Source: Macrotrachela quadricornifera
Taxonomy: Eukaryota; Rotifera; Eurotatoria; Philodinida; Philodinidae
Direction: 5' to 3'
NCBI GenBank assembly: GCA_022393335.1
Contig: JAJEKB010020847.1
Location: forward strand, 819,328-883,327
DNA length: 64,000 bases
Program-made: the position numbers and the translations under genes
Part shown: in pieces, positions 11,522-23,139 of the stretch
How the letters are laid out: each line of letters begins with the position of its first letter
How positions within the stretch are numbered: the first letter of the stretch is position 1
Notes under the pieces: model-generated
What the model saw: the letters and a program-made list of their open reading frames with translations, nothing else
Databases searched by the model: none
What the model was told of the DNA's origin: nothing

Positions 11522-12058
11522 CTGGATAATCCAAAAGTTACCAAACCGTCTTTGAGTGTCTATAACTTTCGATAGAAACGGGATATAGATCTGCAATTTT
11601 CACTTTTGAAAAGAGATGAAGAAGGTTTATCAAATCGTATATTACACACTGTTCTAATAAATTTTCCATTCAGGGACTTGAAAATCCATGTACTATGTGC
11701 AATCGCCAAAGTGAATATTTAACTTTCAGAAATTCATTGGAATCACTAATGAATGATCTAGAACACTACTCATAGCCCGCATCTTTAGCTTTAGTCATTC
11801 AGAAAATAATGGAAACAGTTTATTCAGAAACTTAAATGAATTTTGTAAAATTCACTTTGATGATTACACGCAATACATTGACTTGTTCGAAATCTTGGTA
11901 GAAAAAAGTTTCATTAAATTTGGTAAAAAATTGTGTAACATATAATTTAATGCGCTTTTGTTTCCTCTTTTCAATAGTGAAAGGTGTAGACTTTTAACTG
12001 ATTCCTATCCAAAGTTATTCGTAATCAAAGGCTGCACGATAACCTTGTGGCCACCCTG
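11522..12058. mobile_element. Putative Tc1/mariner-type MITE inside a minisatellite
   Basis: This 537-bp block of higher-complexity sequence interrupts the 20-bp minisatellite. Both boundaries are TA (11520-11521, 12059-12060). The ends resemble each other only loosely: CTGGATAATCC...AAGTTACC against the inverse of GATAACCTTGTGGCCACCCTG. No transposase frame is present. The insertion is clear from the broken array; assignment to Tc1/mariner is tentative. Confidence 0.4.
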
Positions 12059-12850
12059 TAAATATAAAAGTTTAGATACAGAAATAAGTGTTTGAATAGA
12101 TAAATAAGGACTTAAGCACAGGCATGGCATCTTGAAAGCAGAATTAAGGATTATTTATAGAAGTAAGGGCTAAGTATAGATTTAGGGGGTTAAGTACAAA
12201 AATAAGGAGTTAATGATAGATTGAGAGAAGTAAGTGTAGACCTGAGGAGTTAAGAACAGATTTAGGGGGATAAGTATAGAGGTAAGGGGTTAGGTATAGA
12301 AGCCAGAGGCTTAGGATAGATTTAAAAGGATAAGCATAGAAGTAAGAGGATAGGTGTAAAAATAAGGAGTTAAGAACGGATTAGGGGGAATAAGTACAGA
12401 AGTTGTTAAGGGTAGTTTTAGGGAAATAAATATGGAAATAAGCGATTAACAATAGACTTGTGGGAATAAGTATAGAAGGGAATCGGCACGGAGATAAGAA
12501 GTTAAGAATATATTTAGGGAGATAGGTATAAAAATAAGGGATTAATGATAGATTTGGAAGGATAAGCATATAAGTAAGGGAATGGATATAGAAATAAGGA
12601 TTCAAGAACAGATTAGGGAGATAAGTATAGAAGTAAAGGATTAAGGATAGATTTAGGGGAATAAGTTTCGAAATAAGTGATTAAAAATAGATTTATGGGG
12701 ATAGATATAGAATAAGGGGATAAGTATAGAAGTAAGCGAATAGTTGTAGAAATAAGGAGTTAAGGATAGATTTAGGGAGATAAGTATAAAAGTAAGGAGT
12801 TAAGAACAGATTTAGGAGAATAAGTATAGAAGTAATAGGTTAGATATGGA
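12059..12850. repeat. TTAAG/AGATATA minisatellite, second block
   Basis: About 38 degenerate units of roughly 20 bp, with phrases TAAGTATAGAAGTAAGGAGT and TAAGAACAGATTTAGGGGGA alternating as a higher-order dimer of about 40 bp. Strand-asymmetric (purine-rich plus strand). The minus-strand frame at 12381-12605 is only the repeat read through. Confidence 0.8.
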
Positions 12851-12852
12851 GT

Positions 12853-13183
12853 GTGAGCAGTCGACAAGATACTCCAATGTGCTTTCTTTCTACTATCAGC
12901 TGATAACCTAACTGTATTCGGGCCAAATTATCGCATTCATCGCTAAATTACTAAATTTAAAATATTAGCTATTGATGAGTGTCTTATACAAAATTATTCA
13001 GTCCTTTAAGAGCAATGAAACACAACTTTGGGGACTAAATAATTTCGTATAAGATTTCCATTAACAGTGAATATTTTAGATTTAGTAATTTAGCGATGAG
13101 GGTGATAATTTGGCTCGAATACGGTTGGGTAATTAACTGATAATAGAAAGAAAACAAATGGGGATATCATGTCGACTGCTTAC
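12853..13183. mobile_element. Palindromic MITE of about 330 bp
   Basis: The left arm (12853-12990) and right arm (13045-13183) are inverted copies. They share the end GTGAGCAGTCGAC/GTAAGCAGTCGAC, then TTTCTTTCTA and ATCGCTAAATTACTAAAT. The arms differ at many positions and no target duplication is obvious. Non-coding. It abuts the satellite on its left and lies 110 bp before the piggyBac element. Confidence 0.75.
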
Positions 13184-13297
13184 GCCTTTATAGAATTAAC
13201 TAAAAGTATTGGATTAAACGGGCTAAATGCACTTTTTTGCAACGCTAGAATCATTTTTAGAAAAACAAATAAAATATTGGAGCTAAAACCATTTTAT

Positions 13298-14019
13298 CCC
13301 TTTGAGGACGGGTGGCCTATTTTTGGACCACCTATTTTCGTAAAAAAGAAAAGTGTCTATTTTACACTAAACTATCAAACATATTCGATCGTTAAAGTTA
13401 TAAAAAATTGCACTTATCATTACATACTTTCCTTTTCTTTTCTTCCTTTCGTATTAAATCTTTTCAAACATATTTTGTTCTTCCTGCTGAAGTATAATGA
13501 CGTCATATTTTTTTCTTTTCTTCTAATCTTTTATTTTTCGAGAATATTCGCGTTCACTATTGGATATATGTATATATATATTCTCGTTCTCATTCACGAA
13601 TTTACATTGCTCTTGAATTTAAAAAGTGTATCATTTCACCTAACTCACACTCTATTTCTCTATACTGTTTGTGAATCTGAAACTAAACAAATGGAATTTT
13701 ATGAAAATGATGAAAGCGACGACGAATCATATGATTCATATCCTAGTGACGATACTAGCGAGAGTGACTTCGATTTCGATTATGAAATGCATTTACCTGT
13801 AAAAGGAAAAAGAAGAAGATGTGCTTATTGTAGCACCAAACAAGCAAATTTTCGATCTAATATCGAATGCTTCACATGCAAATTACCATTTTGTTTAAAA
13901 GAAGAAAAAAACTGTTTTTTTGATTACCATAAGGATTTTCTGTAACTATTTTGACTTAAAATAAAATAAAAAGGTTGAAAAATACTTTTCTCAATATAAA
14001 AAATCCCGTCCTGAAAGGG
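13298..14019. mobile_element. piggyBac-type element, internally deleted
   Basis: The terminal inverted repeats CCCTTTGAGGACGGG (13298-13312) and CCCGTCCTGAAAGGG (14005-14019) match the CCCTTT start of piggyBac ends. Both are flanked by TTAT (13294-13297, 14020-14023), a one-base variant of the TTAA target. The 722-bp element keeps a short frame for the C-terminal domain of the transposase (13691-13945) but lacks the catalytic core. A TGACGTCA (CRE-type) site at 13498-13505 and a TATA-rich stretch near 13563-13580 precede that frame and could act as its promoter (inference). Confidence 0.88.
13691..13945 (+). CDS. piggyBac transposase remnant: acidic N-terminus joined to C-terminal cysteine-rich domain
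   Basis: This 84-aa frame starts with a very acidic segment (residues 1-38, runs of D, E and S), like the N-terminus of piggyBac transposases. It passes through a basic KGKRRR patch directly into a zinc-binding tail: CAYC, then ECFTCK, FC, and CFFDYH. The Cys/His spacing is that of the piggyBac cysteine-rich domain, which binds the element's ends. The DDD catalytic core of about 450 residues is absent. I chose ATG 13691 over the longer upstream frame from 13169 because that one runs from a neighbouring MITE through the element's terminal repeat into hydrophobic, low-complexity sequence. It may be a deletion relic or a small DNA-binding protein able to compete with full transposase; the latter is inference. 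Confidence 0.6.
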   Translation: MEFYENDESDDESYDSYPSDDTSESDFDFDYEMHLPVKGKRRRCAYCSTKQANFRSNIECFTCKLPFCLKEEKNCFFDYHKDFL

Positions 14020-14023
14020 TTAT

Positions 14024-15549
14024 GCTAGAACCTTGAAAAGATTTTAAAATGGTACCCAGATCTAGAATCTTAAAAGGTTCAGTATGAAAAGATTTTTTTT
14101 TAGAGAGTACAGTTTCACATTGATAGATCATCTCTTGTTTTTTGTGAAGATTGTGAAAATAGCACTTTAAATAGGCTCTATAGAGAAAAGTCAGTGCGTT
14201 ACCACAATAATCGATGTGTAGTTCAACAATAGGACAACATTTTGGAAGATGCTTTGTAATCATCAGATAGTCCAGACTGTCTACTACAAATTTGCTCTGG
14301 ATTATATGTCATTATAACGTACGCATTTGTGGAAAATAAATGATCTTTGGCATCACCGTTAAAAAGAGAGTCTTTTTTGTGAGTGCGTTACCGGCATGTA
14401 TTTTTCTTGTAAAATGCGAGCCATGAAGTCAGTTGAAGTGAAAATTTCGGGCGTCAAACGGCTTTGCAGCATGCATCTACACGCCAAATTTCAAAGCTCT
14501 ATATTCAGTTATTCGGGAGAAATTAAGATAGAAATTCATCAAAATAGTGAGTGCGTTACCTGCGGACAAGCCGAAAATTAATTTCATTTATCTCTTCTTA
14601 TTGATTATTCCTTTTTTTACTCAAATTACAAAAGATTATCTTCTCATTATATCTCAAATCTATAAGAAGGTTATTTTATCTTAGATCGATTTGATTAAAA
14701 AGAACAGAAATAAAACTTAACATATGAAATAATTTGTTTATGAAAAATAATATATTTCTATAATCTTTCACTGACGATTTTCAGATTAGAATTTAAAATT
14801 TTATACTGAATGAGTCTGAATTGACGAATGTTGAACTAACGAGGAGGAGCAAGAGGTTCTGCTAAGGACAATCTAAGGTAGATTAATCATAAAGTACAAA
14901 AAATAAAGCAATAATATTCTGCATTTTCGAAACTTCTTTCAAATTTGAATAAAGAAACTTTATTGAAGATACTATTAGATGAAACTGTGTCTGAAGAATT
15001 TCTATAAATCGAATCCAAATCTAAAAATCTTGGAGTCAAAGATCTTTACCTTTCATCAACAAAATAGTTTTAAATGAATATTTTTCATTAAAAACTAGGA
15101 GAACCAGTAGCAATAGTCAATGATCAGTAATTATTTATCAATTGTTAACATTGAAGAAGATTTGTGGCATCATCGAAAAATAAGGAAAAAACTGTAAATT
15201 CTACAAAATAATTTTCTAGACGGTGTTTCTATAAAAATAATGATGTTACTGAGGAAATCAATTGTAAATTTTATAATATGTCCAATTAATTAGAGATAAA
15301 GAAGATATGTCATCTTCAATTTCACCTTCAAAGAAACTGAAATCATCTTTCTTATCCTTATTCTTTAATTTTTAATACTTATCAATATTGTCAATTCTTT
15401 TATTCTCCTAATCCAAATAAAATATCTCTCCATGTGAAGTTTAAAAGTAGAAAATCACTACTTCAATAATTATGTGATTATAAGAGACTTCTAATAAATC
15501 TATTCTTATCTTTCTTTTCATATCATTTTATTTTTCACTATACAACAAG
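14024..15549. other. Gene-free region with a thrice-repeated 14-mer
   Basis: No confident gene. GTGAGTGCGTTACC or a one-base variant occurs at 14190-14203, 14379-14392 and 14547-14560. The rest (to 15549) is AT-rich with many stops in all frames. Confidence 0.45.
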
Positions 15550-16193
15550 TAACGCTCGTCTGCAGACTCGCTTAGCTCTTTCTCGTAGAAGTGATGTTTC
15601 TGAACTATCAACAAATTGCTTATTTACGTGGTTCCATGATTCAAAATCAGCACATTCGCGCTGCATTATTCTGCCAAGTGCATCTATCTACACGTTTGAG
15701 TTTAGCATTCTAAGCACAAAGTTCGACTCATTTTTTTTTCAGCACTATGATGAGATTAGTAAATTTTATTATACGCTGCTCTTGCCATCTGAATATCATC
15801 ACAGAGCATAGATTCTGGCTTCTATCTCGAATATCTGTGGCCAACTTTTATAATAAAATATTTATGGTTAGCAACTAGATAATAATTGATAGTTAATTAA
15901 TTAATAAAAACTGACCTCAGATTTGAACTCCTCGCCCTTGATTACCCTTTGGCCAAGTTTTAATAATCAGCTGATAATTAATAATCAGTTAATCGTTCAT
16001 AATTAATTAATTAGTGAAAACTGACCTCAAATTCGCGCTACTCGCCCTCAGTTACGCCTTGGCGAAGTTTTATGGAAGATAAACTCGTCTATTTCTAACT
16101 TATTTTTGGAGCAATTAAAGAAGTGCGGACACACAAGCAAGCAACCAGACAATTAATGTTCACTGGGCCCTTCTCTACGAGAAAGAGAATAGG
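15550..16193. mobile_element. Dispersed repeat, TCTACGAGAAAGAG family, copy B
   Basis: The left end (TAACGCTCGTCTGCAGACTC, then CTCTTTCTCGTAGAA) and right end (AAGCAAGCAACCAGACAATT, then TCTCTACGAGAAAGAG) match copy A. The interior has two tandem units (about 15910 and 16020) with the GACCTCA...CTCGCCCT...TACCCTTTGG phrase, and a unique block at 15630-15860. Non-coding. Confidence 0.6.
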
Positions 16194-16450
16194 TTTATTG
16201 TGACACCTGTGCTCTTGCGAAGATACTTTAAGGTTTCATATCGATTTACCGAACCTAAAAGCATTGAAGAATGACTTTCTAAACTTCTTTACGTTTCGTA
16301 AATTGATACGAAGCCGTAAAGAATCTTCATAAGCACACTAGTTTTTCTAATAAACAAATTTTGTTTTATAGTGTAGCAACGAATAATACTTTTTAAAGTG
16401 CGTTTACATTCATATCAAATTGAGAAAAACTCTACTTGAAACAAAAGTAT
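16194..16450. other. Spacer upstream of tRNA-Lys
   Basis: AT-rich sequence between repeat copy B and the tRNA gene. No separate feature recognised. Confidence 0.4.
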
Positions 16451-16523
16451 GCCCGGGTAGCTCAGTCGGTAGAGCGTGTGGCTTTTAACCACAATGTCCA
16501 GGGTTCGAGCCCCTGCTCGGGCG
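16451..16523 (+). tRNA. trnK(UUU): tRNA-Lys, anticodon UUU
   Basis: A 73-nt cloverleaf. The acceptor arm GCCCGGG pairs with CTCGGGC (one G-U). The D arm contains TAGCTCAGTCGGTAGAGC (A box). The anticodon stem TGTGG/CCACA encloses the loop CTTTTAA, giving anticodon TTT. The T arm contains GGGTTCGAGCCCC (B box, GTTCGAGCC). No intron. A run of T (about 16529-16533) just downstream is a good Pol III terminator. It decodes AAA, the dominant lysine codon in this AT-rich genome. No mismatch suggests a pseudogene. Confidence 0.95.
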
Positions 16524-16588
16524 GACTTCTTTTTCGTTTTTTATTTCTTTCATTTATTTTCAACCTACGACATTATACTACACTGTTA

Positions 16589-16712
16589 CTAAATAGCGCT
16601 CGTTTAAAGACTAGCTCAGCTTTTTCTCGTAGAAATCGTGTTTCTAAACTACCGTCAAGCTATTCATTTATAAAATTAAAAACACCGAAGGCAAATTCAA
16701 GTTCCTGGATAT
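16589..16712. repeat. TCTACGAGAAAGAG family, copy C, left part
   Basis: AGCGCTCGTTTAAAGACTAG, CTTTTTCTCGTAGAAATCGT and the following 80 bp match copy A closely. The repeat is cut after GTTCCTGGAT by the CMC transposon and resumes at 23369. Confidence 0.75.
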
Positions 16713-16737
16713 TACCCTAGTGAATGTACTGAGTGCA

Positions 16738-16925
16738 GGGTACCCATATACTGAGGTAGCTCCAGCAGGGTACTCTGCACAGGTACTCGAAAAGTCTTTT
16801 ATAAATTAACTAGCATAGATACTTTCTTGGGTACTCATATCAGTAGATTTACTGAGTGGGTACTTGTGTGGGTACCTATATCAGTAATTTTATATAGAAA
16901 ACCCCAACAAGGTACTTTGTTTTTT
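16738..16925. promoter_or_regulatory. Left subterminal GGTAC repeat cluster of the CMC element
   Basis: At least seven GGTAC-type motifs (GGGTACCC, GGGTACTC, GGTACTCG, GGGTACTT, GGGTACCT) lie within 190 bp, some with a following ATATACTGA/ATATCAGTA phrase. In plant CACTA elements such short subterminal repeats bind the TNPA-type protein. A matching cluster is at the right end. Confidence 0.7.
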
Positions 16926-17456
16926 GCATACATAACAGATTACATTAAAAAAACACATCAATGCATTTCACAAAAAAAATAAATTATTCAAATTTATAAA
17001 CATCTCGCATCGTTCAAAATTTTTAAAAAATTTTTTGCTAATTTGAATGACAATTATATAAATTGAGGTCACAAATTTAGTTCAATGGCGATTGATGTAT
17101 TTGTTTTGTGAAATATCTGTCGAAGTATATAAACAGAACTCAACCGTTAAGCTTTATATGATTATTATTCATTGCATCAGAGTACTGTTGAATTTTAAAA
17201 TATGAAAAAGAAAATTAATGCAGTTGTATTGTACGACGAAAAAGGTAATTGATCAGCTCAATTATCTTTAAAAAATTATTTATCTATGATGAACTTTATT
17301 TTATTTAAAATTAAATGGAAACCGAAAAGATAAGTAACTACTAGTGGTGCAATATCGACGTGTTTCACGTCTCATTGATCTTGCTATTTTCTTTCGTAGT
17401 TTTTTCTGATCAAATGAACATGTTGCATATTAACTTTTATTATGAAATATTTTTAG

Positions 17457-20080
17457 ATGTCTCGAGTTTTTTTTGCTGAAAGCAATACGGAACGGCAACG
17501 ACGAAGGCGTGCTGCAGCGCGAAAGAAAATTCTTGTTGATGTCATTAAAAGTGGCGATGATGATGGATCCGATGATCAAATGGACTTTGAAAATAAACCA
17601 AATTTACGATTAAATAGCGATCAAATATCTTTAATTGATCTAGCTGCAATTGGCGATAGAATTTCTCCACCGCCACACAATATTACTACTATCTCATCTT
17701 TAAATGAAGACGATGATCCGATTTCTGGAGAACCATACAATGTTACTAATATTTCATCGACAAGTGAAGACGACGATGCTGATTTTGACGAATTCCTGCA
17801 AGCAAGCAATATCAATTATCAACGTACAATTTATACTGGTAGTTGTATATCAGTATATAATGCTTGTAAAATAATTATTAAGCTGGCTCGTCGATTAAGT
17901 CTTGATAAAAACAAAACGAAAATGTTATTAAATGGTATACGTTCCTTGTTACCATTAGACAATAGATTGCCAAGAACATTGGTAGGATTAATGAAAATTC
18001 TTGGTTAGTAGCATTTCAACTGTTCTCACAAAACTTATATACTAATGTTTCGTTTAGGTATCGATAATAAGAAAAAAGTGATTTATTATTGTGCTGAATG
18101 TCTCACTTGTTTGAAAACACCTCAACAAACAGCTTGTTCAAAAAATTGTTCTTTAAATAATAATTATCGTCCTTTTTCCAACATCAGTGAATTAACAATT
18201 AATGATGTTAAAAGTGAAATTATTAGCAACATTGAGAGATATATAAATGTAATTAATATTTATCCATGTCAATCAAAGAAGTTATTACTATGTGATGTAA
18301 TAAATGCTGATTTATACCAAATAATGTCTTCGACAACGTCAATAGAAAATAATCAAAATCAAATAACCATACTTTTACACACAGATGGTGCTCCTATTGC
18401 TAAAATCAGCGGTAAATCATTATGGCCTATTCAAGCAACTATCTGTGAAATTCCGCCACCACTTCGAGATCATAAAGAGGCCATTATGATTTTAGGTGCA
18501 TGGCTTGGGATTCATCATCCAGATAGGAATTTATTCTGGACAAATATTGTTGAACAACTTGGGCAGTTATTTAAAAATGAAATTGTACTTAAAATCAACA
18601 AATGTTTAGTTAAATTTATTGTAAGAATACAATTAATAACATTCGATCTACCAGCACTTGCATTGAATTGCAATATTATACAATACAATGGATATAATGC
18701 TTGCCCGTTCTGTCAAATAAAAGGTGAAGTTATTGACAAACAAGTATTTTATCCATATTCATCTACTCCACATCCATTAAAAACAATGAATGATTATCGA
18801 AAATATGGTTTATTGAATTTTTCATCCGTTACAACAATGGGAATTAAAGGATACACACCATTATCAGATATAATTCTATTACCAGTACAAATAGCCGTAG
18901 ATTATATGCATTTGACATGTAGTGGTCATGTAAAGACTTTAATTGGCTATTGGCACAAGATGTTATTGCCATGTGTGTTTCAAGAAGCGTCGGAATATAT
19001 AACGTCAGTTATATTACCACATAATTTCAATCATCAGTTTTTACCTTTAATTGATTATAATAAATGGAAAACAAAACTTTTCAGGTGAGCATCTTTTTCT
19101 AAATATATTTAGTCATATAATAATCATTTTTAATATCTAGAGATTTTTTTATATATATATCTCCTATATTTTGCATTTTGTTTTTACCAGACAAATATGC
19201 ATTGCATTTTTTGTATTATTTTGTTTATATTCGTACACTTTATCATTATGAAACAGCGTCGGAATTAGATGATATTGATTTATTATTCGATAAATACCAT
19301 AAAGATTTATCTACGTTGTATGGTCCAAAATCAGAACTATTTACTGTTCACTTACATTCTCATTTAAAAGAGCAAGTAGTTCGTCATGGTGCATTATCGA
19401 TGACCTCATGCTTTCCTCGTGAATCTTATTTGGGATTGGCATTGAGTATGTGTCATGGTAAAAAATATGTTCTTGAACAATATATTTCATGGCATTTGAT
19501 TGATCGTTCATTATATGAAAGGAACACCATCGAAGTTAATGATATTTTTATTACTGAACAATTTAATGAACGTCATTGCGATGCACAAATTATTACAGGA
19601 TATAAAATAAAATTAATCGAATGTTTAAAAAAGCAAAAATTTATATTTGATTCAACCATACAATTTCATTATTATTCTCGATATCGCCGAGGCTTTAAAC
19701 ATTATCATTCAATGGTATATTCTCGTGCTGGGAAAGCAATTAGTTACAGAGTGTCTGTTGTCAGTACCAAATGTACACAAACAAAGAAAAAATGTTTTGC
19801 TGAAGTGATATTTTATTTCAAATTGTCCAATATATATTATGCATTTGTGAAAAAGTATCCATGTATGGAACTTAGCTTATCAGCCGGCTTAACAACAGTT
19901 GTCGTTCCACAAAATATTCTTGAACGGCTTGATCGTTATTTTGGTTTATACAATTCGATGCAATATACATATAAAATAATTCCAGTATCAGATATCATCA
20001 ATAAAGTAATCAAAATGAGTTGGAATGAAAAACATATTTTTGCATTTACTGATGTTGCTGTTGATTGGGAGCATGATTGA
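17457..20080 (+). CDS. CMC/EnSpm-type transposase (TNPD-like), 837 aa, three exons
   Basis: Exons 17457-18003, 18058-19084 and 19141-20080 join to 2514 nt, a whole number of codons. The two introns (54 and 56 bp) have GT...AG ends and their phases match. Residues 1-25 are basic (RQRRRRAAARKK), then an acidic serine-rich region to about residue 120. A Cys pair cluster (CAECLTC, CSKNC) follows near 190-215. The catalytic-type region has HTDGAPIAKISGKSLWPI, then EIPPPLRDHKEAI, a CPFC knuckle with GYNAC before it, and VDYMHLTCSGHVK. This order is that of EnSpm/CACTA transposases (the Transposase_21 or tnp2 family), which cut and paste by a DDE mechanism. Start ATG 17457 is the first in the frame after an AG. 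Intact frames suggest recent activity. Identification rests on motif recall, not a search. Confidence 0.82.
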
Positions 20081-20296
20081 ATTTAAAGTATATCTTTTTA
20101 AACAGGTATTATCTCATTTGATTAGTTATCTGATGGTTCAGTCTTTACCATTGTGAAGCTGAAAAGATCTAATCATTTAGACATGATTATTGTTAATATT
20201 GCATGTATCTAACTATTTCTTTAGATTATTATTTTTTAAACTATTGATATAATTTCTTGTTTCAGATATTTGTAAGGTTGTCATATTTTTTTTGTC

Positions 20297-22549
20297 ATGC
20301 ATCGCTCTTCATCTCGATCGACTGCAGGCATGAATAATCGATGTTCATCAAAAGAATATGTATTAGCATCGTTTTTGAAGAGTAAAAAACATGCAATACT
20401 ACCGATAACAGCCATCAATATTAATCCAATAAATTCAGATAAAGCTGAAATAAAAATTTGTGGTGACATAACTCCATTAACAATTGTTTCTAAAGGTTTG
20501 TCAATTTTTTTTGTTATATGGAATAATATATATAAAGAAATTCATCTAAGGTACACGAGCACAAGTGAATATGGATAAAACAAAATTTGCTCGTGAAACT
20601 GGTAGTAAAGAAATTGACTTAGGAAATTTTATTGATGATGAAGAAGAAGAAAAAGAAAATCAAGAAGATGATTTTGACTTATCAACATCAGTAATACAAA
20701 CATCACCACTACAGAGATGTACCATTTCAAAAGAAAATTCAAATAATAAACCATCTGAAAGTTATTCATCATCTCGATCAAGCATTACACACACAACAAT
20801 GGATAAAACTTTAATTGGTATAATACGTTCACAGTGGATGTAGCTGAAGATACATATATGTATCTTTTAGATTTTGATACAATCTTTAATACATCAGGAA
20901 CATCGAAGAAACATCAATATGATTCAGATAGTTCACTTGATGGAACCAACGATGATGATGAAGAAGAAGGTGAAGTAACTCAACTAGTATGTTAATTATA
21001 TTTGTTTTCACATTTTTAGCACCGCGAATTCCAAGCAAAAAAAGAACAGATGGCAATGATGATAATACTATATTAAACAAGCTACTGAATAAAAAAAAAG
21101 CACCACAAAAAAAAAGAAAAAGCATAGCATCAATTACTAGCGGTAAAAACATATGCTAAAAAAATTAATTGCTAAAGTATGCATTCTAGGTTCAACAGAG
21201 ACTACGTGTAAAGGATGTAAGAATTTAAGTGAACAAGTTAAAAACATGATGAAACGTTTAGAACGTGTTGAACGAGTTGTTCCAATTGTAAAAGAATTTT
21301 CTCAATCAAAAATTGTAAGTTTAATTTTTTCACTTGATAAAATTTATATAATTGTGTCTACCGTAGGTCGGTTTAGATGCCACAAGAACAACAACAATTT
21401 CAATGACAAAAATTGAAGATATCAATAAATCTATCAAAGTAGGATCATTATCTTTTAGACATCATAGTAGAGCAATATTTCTTAGCATGAATGATGAAAA
21501 CACGTAACACCATAAATGGAAAAAAGCCAAGAATATATAGTGAAAATGTGTAGTTGGAAAGTATAAATTAACGAGTGACTTATGTCTTCAAAATTTAGGA
21601 ACAATTACACCGTAGTAATAAGTTGATCGATAAAATATAAGAAATTTCTACGGCATTTATAAAAATTAAGGCAATAATTAACTGACAGACTTTGTACGCA
21701 ACACATAGTATATATGTGCAGGTCGATTATTTAAATCGGCATTTTATATTCAAAACAACTATTCTTGAAAAAGTTTATTCAGTCAAAAATATTACAACAG
21801 TATATTTATTTTAAATATATCAATATCTCAAAGAGAACATAAGGATCAGACTTTTTGTTTTCAATTCATTACATAGAATAAGAATGTTGTCTTGAAACTA
21901 CGAGTAATTGTTTATAGGTTTATTCTAAATGACAATATATAGTGAGTCAATATACTTTTTTTTATGAATATGTAATTCATATCTTAACTGCAAGCGGCAT
22001 TTTTTTTACCCAGCAATACTTCATTTTAAGTCTTATGAAAGCAAAATCTATCCGATTTACATAACGACACTATATCCAAACATCATTTTTTTTTACTCTG
22101 AAAAATTCTTTATATGATTTATTATTTAGGATATTTTTGATATTGAAGCAAACAAAGTCAAAGGTTCACGTGAGCGACCTACCATTATCATTCGAAACTT
22201 ATTTACATTATCAAATCACGTTACTGATTATCGTCTATATTTGGAAAAACACGCTGATCTTTTAAAAGGTACTCATATATATATTTACAAGAAAATTTAA
22301 CATACATCTATTTACTTAGCATTTCTACAGTATCGTTGTCCAGGAATAGTTAATATAGACCAAACATGGCAGGAGGTTATTAAATCAATGGCATCATTAG
22401 CAAATAATATAAAGAAAAATTTGAAAACAAAATTAGCTCGACAAATTGCCACGGCAATGAACACTCAACAACAATCAATAACAACGATATCGACAAATGA
22501 TATGAATACATCACCATATGACAATGTTGAAATGGAAGTGATTATATAA
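20297..22549 (+). CDS. Second protein of the CMC element (TNPA-like role?), eight exons, last junction out of frame
   Basis: Exons read by hand: 20297-20495, 20551-20817, 20871-20969, 21020-21142, 21190-21314, 21367-21438, 22130-22269, then about 22321-22549. Phases match through exon 7; introns are 48-60 bp except the sixth (691 bp). The protein has a serine-rich start, an acidic stretch (DDEEEEKENQEDD), a second acidic run (DDDEEE), a lysine-rich nuclear-localisation-like patch (KKKAPQKKRK), a CKGC motif with a short heptad-like helix, and a helical C-terminal part (exons 7-8). Exon 7 ends in a T5A4 run; one T fewer would restore frame into exon 8, so either a one-base indel or a splice site I missed is involved. 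No family recognised. Place and makeup suggest the accessory DNA-binding protein of a CACTA-type element (inference). Confidence 0.6.
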
Positions 22550-23139
22550 GTAAATGGACACCATAACATCGTTTTTAACGAATACAAGTGATAGGTTCTG
22601 ATTTTATTCTTGATTTTCTTTAAGAATAACCCGAAAAAGAGTGTCTTTTTGATTATTTTGTCTGATTTTCATGTATAACTAGTATTGATCTTTTTTCTTG
22701 TTGCCTAGCAACAAACCAGAAACTGTTCATTTTATAGGGTACACTAGCAACGTTTCGCTTAAGGCTGTTATAGTTTTTTCTATGTTTTCTTTACTAAATA
22801 TGTGTTGTAAATATTTTGATTTTCATCTTATTATTAGATCTACTTAGATCTGTATTGCGACAAAGATCCTTTTTTGTTTATCTAATAGGCTTCTTTTTAT
22901 TTCCATTGAAACTCTCTCTTCTATTTATATAATCTAATAAATGATTTTGTTGTTGTGTCTTTCATCAAGCTGTTAATATTTTTTTATGTTAACTTCGAAA
23001 AAAGTGAAAGCAGTGATTTTTCTCTCAATAAAGAGATTTTAATAATCAATCATCAGATTAATATTTTACAATAATATTATAATAGAAGAATGATACATTA
23101 AAGAATATCGAAAGTAGAATTCGATCCGGAACATACTGG
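22550..23139. other. Non-coding 3' part of the CMC element
   Basis: AT-rich sequence with no frame of note between the second gene's stop and the right subterminal repeats. It probably holds the 3' UTR and polyadenylation sites. Confidence 0.5.

Noticed and set aside
13169..13690. Long plus-strand open frame upstream of the piggyBac tail, as part of one 258-aa protein
   Set aside because: It runs from one MITE through the piggyBac terminal repeat into low-complexity hydrophobic codons with no domain. Only the part from ATG 13691 has family features.
19178..19190. ATG 19178 as the start of a separate downstream transposase protein
   Set aside because: An upstream acceptor (AG at 19139-19140) joins exon 2 in frame and adds family-like sequence, and the three exons sum to whole codons.
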